64,000 bases of DNA, from positions 47,684 to 111,683 of the forward strand of contig JAULBX010009106.1 in NCBI GenBank assembly GCA_032358255.1, written 5' to 3'. The position numbers were made by a program, and so were the translations under genes. Shown one piece after another: positions 54,739 to 64,000 of this stretch. Origin of the DNA: Heterotrichella gracilis (lineage: Eukaryota > Sar > Xanthophyceae > Tribonematales > Xanthonemataceae). Every line of letters begins with the position of its first letter. Positions within the stretch are counted from its first letter, which is position 1. Under the pieces are notes generated by a model. The model did not search any database. It worked only from the letters and a program-made list of their open reading frames with translations, and was not told the DNA's origin.

Positions 54739-57118
54739 CTATATGTCGAGTTTGTCTGAGTCATCCTCTTCACCCTCGTCATACTCCCCCTCCTCATACT
54801 CCCCTTCCTCTTCCTCTTCGTCCTCCTCCTCCTGAACAGGTAGGGTAGGTTGAGTATGTGCATTCCAGAGATTACCCGGGCTAGCACGTGTTGGCCTGCC
54901 TCGCCCCAGCCCATGAGCCAAGGCCTCTTTGACATTGTTTCTAGGTAAAAGGGCACAGCATCAACCACATGACCTGTCATAGCATGCAAGCTTGTGCACT
55001 GGCGGTAGGTTGGTGGGGAAACATGATGGTTGAAGGCAAACAGGGTGCCAAACCGACGTCACACGCACATAAGTAGTGCTGTCCAGAAAATGTCTGCACT
55101 GATCCGAGTGGTGCAAAAACAAACACTGCCCGTCGACAGCAGGTATGTTCCGCCACTGACCCGCACAATCCCACCATGCAACTGAACACCTGCACGTGCC
55201 TGGCCACCGGCACATTTGCGAGCTCGACGCTTGAGCAACTTGCAGCCGTGGATGCAGCGTGCGGTAACTGGAGTGCATTGGGATTCCCAAGTCTGGGGCT
55301 GGGACACACCTCATCCCCAGTGTCGTCATCCTGGTCGATCATCTTCTGGACCTCCCCGGCAATCTCCACGCGCTCCGCCTCCCGCTTTTTGCTCAGCTCC
55401 TCCAGGTCAGTCGTCTCAACAAACTGCTTGTACATGTACATGTTCTCTCCCAAGATGTCGTTCACATCCCCAAATACCTGGGGGAACAGAGGGCTTCCAG
55501 TCATGCCTTGCGCATGACACAGTGCAATGATGCATTGACATCAATGTTCACATTGGTGGGCGGAGTTGAATAGGGAAATGCCCTCAAGGCACAAACCCGT
55601 CAGGAACAGCACTCATGAATCTGAATGAAGGTTGGTGGGTAGAACTTACCCCCACAGGCCCAACAAACTGCTGCAGCAAACCTGCAAAGCAGCAAACAGA
55701 TTATTTGTGTCAGCCATTGTGGGGCAAAGGGGTGGCGTGAGAGCATGAGGCTCCTGGCACTACATCCTGCCCTCAGTCCATGCAAAGGCCTCCTGCTTCA
55801 GCATTTCATAGGACCAAGGCTTTCGAAAGTGGGGCAAGTCTGGCCCATGAGGTGGCCTAACCTTCTGGGCCTCATCAGCCAAACTGTAAGCTGCTATATT
55901 GGGCAGCAATGCTACAACAGCTTGAATTGACTGCATACGTGTGCATCTGCTGCCAAATTGAACTCACTTGGCAGCCGGTACCCCACCCGAAGGGTGACGT
56001 CAGTGCCTGTCCCCTCCTCCTTGAAGATGACAGCGCCAATCAAGGGCATGCCCTCAACCGACTCCTCAATGATGTGCTTGTTTTCTACTTCCTCCGTCCT
56101 CTCGGTCACGAAAAACAACTCTAGGATGGGCAGCTGGCCTACAGCGTGCACCAAGCTAGTCAGCACGTCTGATAGCATTGGAGTGCACCACCAAAATCAC
56201 TGCATATGCATGCACATGCTGTCACTGCAAGTGATACTGACGGGCTGAAGGAACAGACGTACCCCATCGGTACAAGCAGTAGAAGGCTGCATATCTCTCG
56301 TCTTGGGATGTCACCCCCAGCTGCACAAGCAAGCACACCCATTAGCCCTTGAAAACTGACGATTGTGGCACACAATCAGTTGGGCGAGCAAGCTGTGCAG
56401 TGTGACACCACCCAACTTGGGTTAGTCCCTCACCTCGTCAATCATGTCAAACCACTCCAGGTAGTTCAGCCGGTCCTTCCACACGTGGTAGCACTTGCTG
56501 ATTGGCGCGTCCACATAGACAGACACCTCGTGCTTCAACTCCACATCAGAAAACTCAACAAACTCTGATGGCGTGTAGCCCCCGCCCCCCGTGCTCCCTG
56601 AGAAGTTCTCCTCTGCACCTTCTGGCAGCAGGTCTTCCAGCTCTTCTTGTGACAACTGCTGCCTGTCCCCAGGTGCTGTGGCCTCAGCTGCACAACTTAC
56701 ACTGTGTGGTCTCCTGCAATCACACCCACCATACGAACGTGAGTTCAAAACTAGTAATTTGTACTGGGTATCAGAGCCCAATTCCTTGACAACCCCAGTG
56801 ACAGAAGCAGCTACTGTAACAGTGTGAAGCAACTACTGTACAACTAGGAATAACCCTTCTGATGCACCTAGCATGCATTCCGATGTCCCCCAACAGCCCT
56901 ATTCAGGCGCCAAAGAAGCAGATTTCATAACACCTGTGAAAGAATGCATGAGCAGTGCACTTATTTTACCTGGTGGTAGCTGAGGTAGAAGGGAAGTGCG
57001 CCCTGGGAGCATGGTGGTGTAGTGCTGCACAGACCGGGCTTGCTCTCCGTACAGCGTTGCACGCCTGCCTTGTAACCCGTTGAGTATGCGATGCACTATG
57101 TAGCTGAAGGGAACGCAT
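54739..57118 (-). CDS. START/polyketide-cyclase-like (SRPBCC) protein, probably plastid
   Basis: A member of the SRPBCC fold (COQ10/polyketide cyclase-like), whose plant and cyanobacterial relatives bind hydrophobic ligands; substrate unknown. Seven exons (56970-57118, 56434-56713, 56263-56320, 55968-56168, 55650-55681, 55310-55477, 54739-54831) give 326 residues. The start at 57118 was chosen because only its frame passes into exon 2. It yields a 50-residue leader rich in Arg, Ser, Ala and His without acidic residues, a classic transit peptide. The fold begins HEVSVYVDAPISKCYHVWKD and LEWFDMIDE. It continues through RYAAFYCLYRWG, LPILELFFVTERTEEVENKHIIEESVEGMPLIGAVIFK, TDVTLRVGYRLPS and LLQQFVGPVG, where a C-terminal helix closes the cavity. 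It ends in an extremely acidic tail (about 30 residues of E, D, Y and G). Confidence 0.8.
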
Positions 57119-58320
57119 CGCAACCATCCGCGGGCAAATCAGCAAACTAGTGAGCTAGGTGTCGTGGAGCAAAGAATTGGGCCCCAACCCCCTCCGAAAC
57201 GGGCTGATTATGCGCTAACCTTATGCATGCAAAGCTGGGTTTGGAGGTAACGACCAGTGGTTGGTGGCTGCGGCGTTTGGCACCCTAGGCAAAAGCACAC
57301 AGCAGCTTAATCGCCATCCTGCCACCGCAAAACGTTTACTATTCGTGGGCTGGTTCCTCGCTTGGCGCCTCCAGCAGCCGGCGCTACCTCCTCGCACAAA
57401 CTGGCGTGCAACGTCTCCCCTTGTAGGGACCCCAGACTGCACAAAACCCTTCTTGAAACCCTGGCTTGCAGTAGTACGGACAGGACCTTTTGAAGGCAAA
57501 GCAATACATAACAGGTTCAAATACTGCTGCTGCTGGGCAACTGGGTCTGGAGCCTGGTGGGCACTCCAGGCATTTGTGCCCTTGCAAGCCACATCGCCGC
57601 ATTTCATGTGACAAAAAGTGCCACTGAAATCCTTGTCAAGTGGCCACAGCAGCAGGCAGCAGCACATTTGCAGCATGAGCTGAACCTTCGGCAAACAGGG
57701 TATTATGTGGACCAGACTTTCCTCTTGCCCCACTGGCGTGTCCACCTTGGTTATGGTGTGTAGTTGCCTCACGCCTCATCGGTCTGGTTGCGACAAGGCA
57801 GCTCGAGTGGGGTCATGGCACTGCCAGTGGCTGTCTACATCAACAGCACTGGTACAAAGCGTGGGGGCCAAGTGGACAGGATATGTGTAATATGATACAG
57901 ATGCCCCCAGAGTGACATCCCGGAAGGTCACATCGCACAATGCCATGTACATTCTGATTCAAAGACAACAAATTCAAGGATCTGCTCTTGCCAGCAAGGT
58001 GGCGCACCAAACACCACAAAAAAATACTAACGGGTCAATGAGTGTCATGACATGCTCGCAAACAACGGTGTGTCTTCCCTCTCTCAAAAATGAAATTCAT
58101 CTCTTAACTCTTGCATCTCTCCAATGACAGGGGACAGCCGTTGTCATTTTCACCATCCCACATACATTCCATCCTATCCATATTCTACAAAACTTTTAGT
58201 GCACGAAAATTTCAAGCATACTGTACATTCCACTGACTTACATAGCAAACATTTATCTCCCGCACTGGTGGCAGCTGGCAGCAGAACGTTGCACACTCGC
58301 CAAGCCTTGAGCAAGCGGTG
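57119..58320. other. Intergenic region START-like / GNAT
   Basis: The upstream region of the START-like gene and 3' flank of the GNAT gene. A minus-strand open frame of 183 codons (57221-57772) has no recognisable features and no convincing splice partner. No gene called. Confidence 0.45.
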
Positions 58321-59841
58321 TCATGCGGCAGGCTGGGAGGCGCATGCAGGGCGGCGCATGACGATCAGATTCTGCCTAGTCACCAGGAATGCCACCACGG
58401 TGCCTGCTGCTGCCTCAAACAGGAGCTCCCTGCGGGGAACAGACACCATCAGCTGACGGAACCAACTTGCAGTCTGTCAGCTTCAAAAGTGCACCACATG
58501 TCCGCACACCAACAATATTCTGCCCAGCCCTCTGCGACCGTGAACCCTGCTTCCTCAGACCATGCCCCAGTGCACTCCAGCATTGCCAGGCCCACTTCCT
58601 TGCCACATCGTATATATAAAAAGAACGACGATTTTATAATGAATTGCATCTAGAACAAACGACGTTCATCACCAAAATCTAAATCTAAATAGATCAAACA
58701 AAATGCATTCCAAGGGAGCGCACCTCGGGTACTTCGCCCACCCCTCCACTACCGTGAACCCCGCTTCCTCGTAGAAGGCCTTGGTGCTCTCCAGGGTGGT
58801 GAGGTACACATCCCTGTCGCCATGGCGCTTATCGGCCTCCTCAACCAGCCGATGCAGCAGTGCGCTACCAATGCCCCGGTCCCTGGGACAGAACAAATGG
58901 TTTACATACACAGAATAAATTAGGATTCATAGTCGGCACGCCTCGTCTCAAGGACGAGGGGTTTGGTTGATAAAGGACCTGCGCCCTAGAGACACACCGT
59001 CGTAGGGAGAGCTAGGCAGGCCGACAAAGAACCAGCCTAGGCACGCTGGTAAAGTATATGATATTATATTCACTAATAGTACTATATATTCACCTGAGTA
59101 TTCTGCCAAGATGGGGGAAATGCATAGGCCAATGCACTGTAAAGCATTGGAAGTTGTATTCTAAAGCATTAGCCTGAGCATCTTTCCAACGGTAGTGCAT
59201 TGGTCCCCTGGGATTTGGAACACTCGATGCCCCCATGCTGTGTGGCCCCCTCGTGAATGGTTGCACTGTTCACCTGTGAGCCGGATCCACGATCAGGGTC
59301 CTCAGCTCCACAAAGCTGTTGGCATCAGCGCCCACCGGCAGCAGCTGCCCAAACCCTAGGACGTGGCCCCCATCATCAGTGGCCACCACAAATCTGTCCG
59401 CTTGCAGGCCAAGGGGGTTCATTCTGGAGGGGCAGGCGGACCAGTAGGGCGTGAGCACACGGGAAACAAAGGTGCAATACACAAAAAAAATGGATTTTGT
59501 GTTTTTGCCATACACTCCTCAAACAACAAACCTGTGATCAGCTTTGACTAGATATATAAATGGAAGGGTGAGCAGGCCAACGTTGGAGGGAGCGCACAGG
59601 AAGAATAGGAAAAAAACGTTTTTGAAAGAGACCTGCCTGTACGTTGCTCCCACCCTCACCGTTCGTTGATCACCATTGTCCTGATGGTGGGCTCGTCCAA
59701 AGGCACCCCTTTCCTGAATGTGATGTTGGCAAGCAGTTGTGTGGAGGCACTTGCAAGTGGAGCCATTGATAGTCTGTAGACAGGTGTAGGCCGTGCCTTA
59801 CGAGGGAAAGGTTTCGAGTCTGGCTTGTGGCTCAAGGCCAT
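58321..59841 (-). CDS. GNAT-family N-acetyltransferase
   Basis: An acetyl-CoA-dependent N-acetyltransferase; substrate unknown. Four exons (59660-59841, 59274-59423, 58724-58882, 58321-58429) give 199 residues in consistent phases. The core has the strand pair RFVVATDDGGHVLGFGQL, the β4 strand FVELRTLIVDPAHR, and the acetyl-CoA pyrophosphate-binding motif R-x-x-G-x-G (RDRGIGSALLHRLVEEA). The YLTTLESTKAFYEEAGFTVVEGW segment is the typical end of the fold. The short N-terminal extension is basic (KPFPRKARPT) and could be a transit peptide. Confidence 0.9.
58475..58620 (-). repeat. Decayed echo of GNAT exon 3
   Basis: In one frame this intron segment reads EEAGFTVAEGWAEYCW, copying EEAGFTVVEGWAKYPR of exon 3 (58724-58800) with frameshifts around it. 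It is the copy of the exon's donor edge. Confidence 0.88.
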
Positions 59842-60901
59842 CCTCCTGGGTAGGCCTGTGCTGCAGACGTGTACCAGGTCTGCCCTGATAAACAGAGGGT
59901 GGAATTCTTACATTAAATCATGTAAAAACAGTATAGAAGTACTGCAAGAGTGCAAACCCTCATGTCTTCTTCACTTTCAACCTGGGCATTGCATGCTTGG
60001 GAATAACGCAAGCATGCTTGGTACATGCCGTGAGCTCCTAAGCTCTAAAATACTGCTCATCTTTTCTGTGCTGTCCATATTAGGGTCTTCAGAACTGGCA
60101 TCACAGCGCGTTTTTGGCCCAACAGATATTGACCCAAATTCGCAGTCAGTTACCTGGTGCATATCCTGGCCACAGGTGCGCTGCGTGCGCAGTGCGCCAT
60201 GGTCGTCAAGGTGTGCCTTTGAGTTAGGCTACTAGGTTGCAAGCAGATGCTGGTGGACAGTGTCTCCACATAATAACGCGAGTCACCGTGCCATCAGGAA
60301 TTTAGGGATGCATGCATGCAACACATGAAACTCGAGGCAAGCTGCATGCAACCACCCAGGGATGTCGCCGCTTGTACAAGCAACTGGTTGGGACAACAGC
60401 TGCGGCGTTGGGGTGTTTACAAATCAGACTGGGGGCTCACTGCATTGCGCTGCACGGGCATGCACAAAATCCGGATCGCTCTGCCATTTGCTGGACGCCA
60501 TGTGGCACCCGAGCCCGCCCACAAAGCGGCTTCCTGGCCTCTGGACCAGCCGCGGCAGCGTTTCAGCAGCACCTGCACAAAGCATATCTTTAAAGCACCT
60601 CCAAGCACAGGGTAGTCCCGTTTGCAGCAGAAAACACTCGTTGCTGTGGATTGTGACATCTTGCCGGGCGCCACCCTTTGTCATTTAGTCGTTGGAGGGG
60701 TCGCTACATGTGTGCCAGGCAGCAACTGCCTTCCGCTACAGTCACGCCATACCCATATAGGAAGATGAGAGCAGATATCTAGATTATAGCAGAAGATTGC
60801 CGCCCTTCCTTGACTCCTTCCTGTACCTTTTCTACCTAGGCCTGCCTGGCCCAATTGCCTGTGTCTGAAAACACCGTTCAGGGGCGCTGAGGGACTGCAC
60901 C
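59842..60901. promoter_or_regulatory. Divergent promoter region GNAT / AP2
   Basis: About 1.06 kb between divergent start codons. Overlapping frames of 85-110 codons at 60312-60690 on both strands lack recognisable features. No element identified by eye. Confidence 0.5.
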
Positions 60902-63900
60902 ATGCCGAAATCCTCGTACTTTCGAGGCGTTACCCTCTTCCGGCCAACTGGAAAATGGAGGGCACAGGTACTCTTACATCCTTGCAGAGCAGCTGCGCTG
61001 CTTTGCTACAGCTCGCTGCTTGCTCCAAGCCCCTGCCCCACGCCTGTCACTTCACTAGGGGAACGTATTCCCTGCCACCGCATTCCGCTCGTTTGGGGCA
61101 GAAACAACCTTGTTCTTGTTCCGGCCGCCCGTGCACCAACCTTGCGTGAGAAACTCGCGCTTTTCTCACAGCAAACCCTGTTTTCCTGCAGATTTCCGCG
61201 GGTGGCAAGACAACCAGCCTAGGTGACCATGATACCGAAGAGGAGGCCGCTCGAGCCTTCGACCGTGCAGCCATAAACAAGGCTGGCCCAGCGGGCAAAA
61301 CCAACTTCGACATCAGCGACTACGCGGACGAGCTCGAGACCCTGCAATGTAAGGCTTGCGCGGGTGCCTGCATGCATCTTGTTTGCACTTTGGGGCGACA
61401 TCCGGGGAGGGGGGCAGGACACATCTTGGTGATATAGGCTAGCCACCCACCCACCCTAGCCACAGGCTCCCTTTGCTGTTGGCGCGAGAGGGGGTTCTCA
61501 CAGCGCAACTCGTGGCATGAGGATAGTTTGGATGGGGTACCGTTACGCGCACCAGATGCTTAACCTTGTGAACCGTTGCTGTGCCTCTTGGGCGAGGGCG
61601 AGCACGTCGGATTGCAACGTCCCCCTCTCCGAAATCCACACAATGTGCCTCAAGCAACTTGTCTGAGCTGGGTTAGTAAGTGTCATGAGCTATTCAGAGT
61701 TGCGTTATGGCTACGGGTCGGGTGAATTACCACTCTTGGCGGCCATGGTCGGCTCTTTGTGCCCGTATGGCATGGTGATGGTACCCTCGACCGTTATCGC
61801 TTGGCTAGGCTAGTGCTGTTGGATTATATGCTTGCATACATGTTTTTCCCCCGGAATATGCTCTCTCAGTGTGCCTCGGTCCGTCCCACGCTGCCAGAAC
61901 GACCGTTGTAAGCAAGAGGAGCAAACATGTGCATGCATCTTGAAGTAGTGTTTTTCTTGGTGGGTAATGTCTTTCTTTCCTGAAGTAGACCTGCCTTACT
62001 AACAAAGAGGACTGAGGCCTTAAAAACCCAAGCACTTCGTTAGTGGCACACAGAGATGAACAACTTTTGTAGTGTTTGTTGAGTGGCAGCACTTTCCTCC
62101 GCCCAAGCTCCCAGTTGCGTTGCCAGTCCGGCACGCAACCCCCCTCCCGCATACATATGGCATCAACCCACAAACGTACCAACCTCCCTTCCCCTTCCAC
62201 TGCAGCCATGACCCAGCCAGAGCTGGTGGCTATGCTGCGGAGCAAGGCGCGCAAGTCGGGCACTCAGACCTCCCACTACAGGGGCGTCTCCCTCCTCAAG
62301 CAGACCGGCAAGTGGCACGCGCAGATCAACGTCGGGGGGAAGCAGGTACGCACGCCTCCCTTGGCAACCCATGTGGTCTTCTACCGCATACTTGCATTCC
62401 AGCCCGATCCCCTGACCCTGCTATCAACTGCTAAGTGAACCAACCCTTTGCTGTCCAGAGCACAGTACTACGTTTGTTGAATTACAGGTCTTCTACCGCA
62501 TTCCTGCATTCAAGTCCAGTCCAGCTATTGAAAGCACACTATTGTTGAAGCACAGCTCAAGTACCAAACCCAGATCTAAGTAATGTGCGACTGCTGTACC
62601 TCCACAGGTGCACCTGGGCTTTTTCCCTACAGAGGAGCTGGCTGCGCGTGCGTATGACCGTGCCGCCATCAACAAGGGGGCGCGCGAGGGTGGCAAGATC
62701 ATCACCAACTTTGACATCGACGACTACGGGGACGAGCTGGAGTGGCTGAGGGAGATCTCGCAGGAGGAGCTGGTGCAGGCGCTGTCCAGCGAAACGTGAG
62801 TGGGGTGGTGGTGGGGGGTGGGAAGGGGGGAAGGGAGGAAAGCACGTGTGTGAGTGTGGCAGTATTATGTGGGAAGGGGGGGGAGCATGGCCGGAAGGAA
62901 GGAAGGGGCAGGGTTTGTGGGGCGCAGGCATGTGCTCTCACTGGGGCAAGCGCGCTGCCAGTTGGGCGGGTACACCTTGCACTGTGCCTGAAGCATAGCT
63001 TGATGTCCAGTAGTTGCACATCTACTGCACATTTGCACATAGCACTGCAGCCTGTGTCTGGCTGCACAGCTTGTACCTGACCAGGATTACCCTAACACAG
63101 TCTCTAACCCTACACCCTCTGGTCATCCAGGCACCGCAAGCTGACCATGGAGATGCTGGCCGAGGGCTTTGGCACCAAGGCAGACAGTGTGTTCGGCAAG
63201 AACCTCAACCGGCGGCCCGCCACCGCCACCGTGGACGAGCTGCGCGCCAAGGCGGAGCGCGCCACGCCCAAGCCCACGGCCGCAAACCCCATCTACCCCG
63301 ACCTTGGCAAGAAGCCGGCGCGTCCCTTGCACAGCGGGTCCACAGTGACCGACACCAGCAGCGGGAGGGTTTCTGGGGAGGGTGTTCCCCCCTTGGGGAA
63401 ACCCACCGCGCTGACCCCTACCAAGGGGGCGGCGCCCGACTGGCTGGGGAGGTCGTTTGCCCGCAAGGGGGGCAAGGCGAAGTACGGGGAGGACCCCGAC
63501 TGGGCGCCGCTGGCTGGCGACCCCCCCGCCAAGACGTTTGTGTCCCCGAGGAGGGCTAAGAAGCAGCGGGTGAGCTACCGCGACTCTGACGAGGACACAG
63601 AGGAAGATGAGGAGCAGCTGTGGGAGGTGGGGGTGGGGGTGCGGGGGGGGGAAGCGGACCCCAAGCCGCAGCGCAGCAGGAAGGCCGGGGGAGGGCCCCT
63701 GCATGGGCTGCTGGACCACGGGGAGTGGCACATAGGCCCGCTGCCGCCCGCCGCCGCCGATGCCGGCGCCGCCAATGCCGACGCCGCAGTCATGTCGCCG
63801 CAGCGCACGCCTGCCAAGGGGCCGCGCCTGGGGGTTCTTGTCCCCACCCGGGTGCTCCCCGCCAGCCCCGTCCTGCGCACGCCGGAGCAGCCGCCGCAGG

Positions 63901-64000
63901 CCAAGCGCTCGGCGCGCCGCACGCTGCTCATGGGCGCCGACGTGCCCATCGTGTTTGGCGGCGGCATGCCCGCGGAGCGCCCGCGCGCGGGCGGCAGCGG
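60902..64000 (+). CDS. Double-AP2-domain transcription factor, 3' end outside window
   Basis: A nuclear DNA-binding protein of the AP2/ERF superfamily (AP2 type with two domains). Exons: 60902-60967, 61192-61348, 62206-62345, 62608-62795, and 63131 to the window end, in consistent phases and still open. AP2-1 (about residues 4-65) shows YFRGVTLFRPTGKWRAQI, SLGDHDTEEEAARAFDRAAI and TNFDISDY. AP2-2 (about 95-160) shows HYRGVSLLKQTGKWHAQI, HLGFFPTEELAARAYDRAAI and TNFDIDDY. Both keep the YRG and RAYD elements. The long C-terminal exon is low-complexity (Lys, Pro, Gly, Ala, with an acidic patch DSDEDTEEDEEQ) and has no recognisable domain. An intron starting inside it (for example GTGAGC at 63570) cannot be excluded. 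The first AP2 domain starts only four residues after the Met, so an upstream exon is possible. Confidence 0.94.
62346..62607 (+). repeat. Internal duplication in AP2 intron 3
   Basis: Two diverged direct copies (about 62370-62480 and 62487-62590) share GTCTTCTACCGCAT, GCATTC and AAGCACA/AGAGCACA segments. Same type of local duplication as in other introns, but not touching an exon. Confidence 0.7.

Noticed and set aside
56899-57123. Long frame at the start of the START-like gene (MRCVPF...)
   Set aside because: It has no ATG and runs into a stop when joined to exon 2; the frame from the ATG at 57118 joins correctly and gives a transit peptide.
57221-57772. Minus-strand frame of 183 codons
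   Set aside because: It looked like a possible separate gene, but no motif or splice partner is visible.
1-64000. CRISPR arrays, bacterial operons, IS elements or prophage
   Set aside because: Introns in nearly every gene and plant-like content show nuclear eukaryotic DNA; the short tandem arrays have no spacer structure, and no transposase or integrase frame was found.
1-64000. tRNA or rRNA genes
   Set aside because: Scanned by eye for T-loop and acceptor-stem patterns; isolated GGTTCGA-like strings (for example near 53290, inside GCL exon 1) lack the rest of a cloverleaf. A covariance search would be decisive.

Overview
The window is nuclear DNA from a green alga (Chlorophyta in the broad sense). 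The genes have many introns with canonical splice sites, the exons are GC-rich, and the interior is sprinkled with Arabidopsis-type telomere-like CCCTAAA/TTTAGGG motifs. The gene content is plant-like: an RH3-type plastid helicase, plant-type glutamate-cysteine ligase, a CBP60-like protein, a TPLATE-complex-like subunit and a double-AP2 factor. An IFT52 gene points to a lineage with flagella, at least at some life stage. The species cannot be fixed from the sequence alone. Exon models were built by hand from reading frame, GT/GC-AG sites and intron phase. Most models close to an exact multiple of three with a start and a stop, which is good internal support.

Layout: RH3-like helicase (+, 712-7462); an unrecognised type I membrane protein (-, 9103-11829); a roughly 2.5-kb tandem duplication holding short, uncertain membrane-protein ORFs (about 12440-17010); a CBP60-family protein (+, 17349-24449); a CRAL-TRIO protein (-, 25636-27149); a Cys-type glutathione transferase (-, 28502-30683); a 20-exon TASH3-like protein with two SH3 domains and DPF motifs (-, 31654-42121); IFT52 (-, 43399-45779) divergent from peptidyl-tRNA hydrolase (+, 46353-47894); glutamate-cysteine ligase (-, 49170-53348); a plastid START/polyketide-cyclase-like protein (-, 54739-57118); a GNAT acetyltransferase (-, 58321-59841); and a double-AP2 transcription factor (+, from 60902) that runs off the right edge. 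No tRNA, rRNA, CRISPR or intact transposon was recognised. The genes are mostly unrelated housekeeping or organelle functions and do not form a pathway. RH3, PTH, the START-like protein, GCL and possibly GNAT are likely organelle-targeted.

The outstanding feature is architectural. Introns and flanks of nearly every gene contain one or more 'echoes': degraded or near-perfect tandem copies, about 30-180 bp, of the edge of the adjacent exon together with its splice site. They are often separated from the original by CCCTAAA/TTTAGGG motifs. More than 30 are visible, ranging from one mismatch in 84 bp to barely recognisable. This suggests a continuing process that duplicates exon-intron junctions, possibly break repair involving telomere-like DNA. 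A long intronic hairpin, two shorter hairpins, two GC-AG introns, loss of a plant redox cysteine pair in GCL, and an algal CBP60 homologue with an inserted cysteine cluster are further points of interest.
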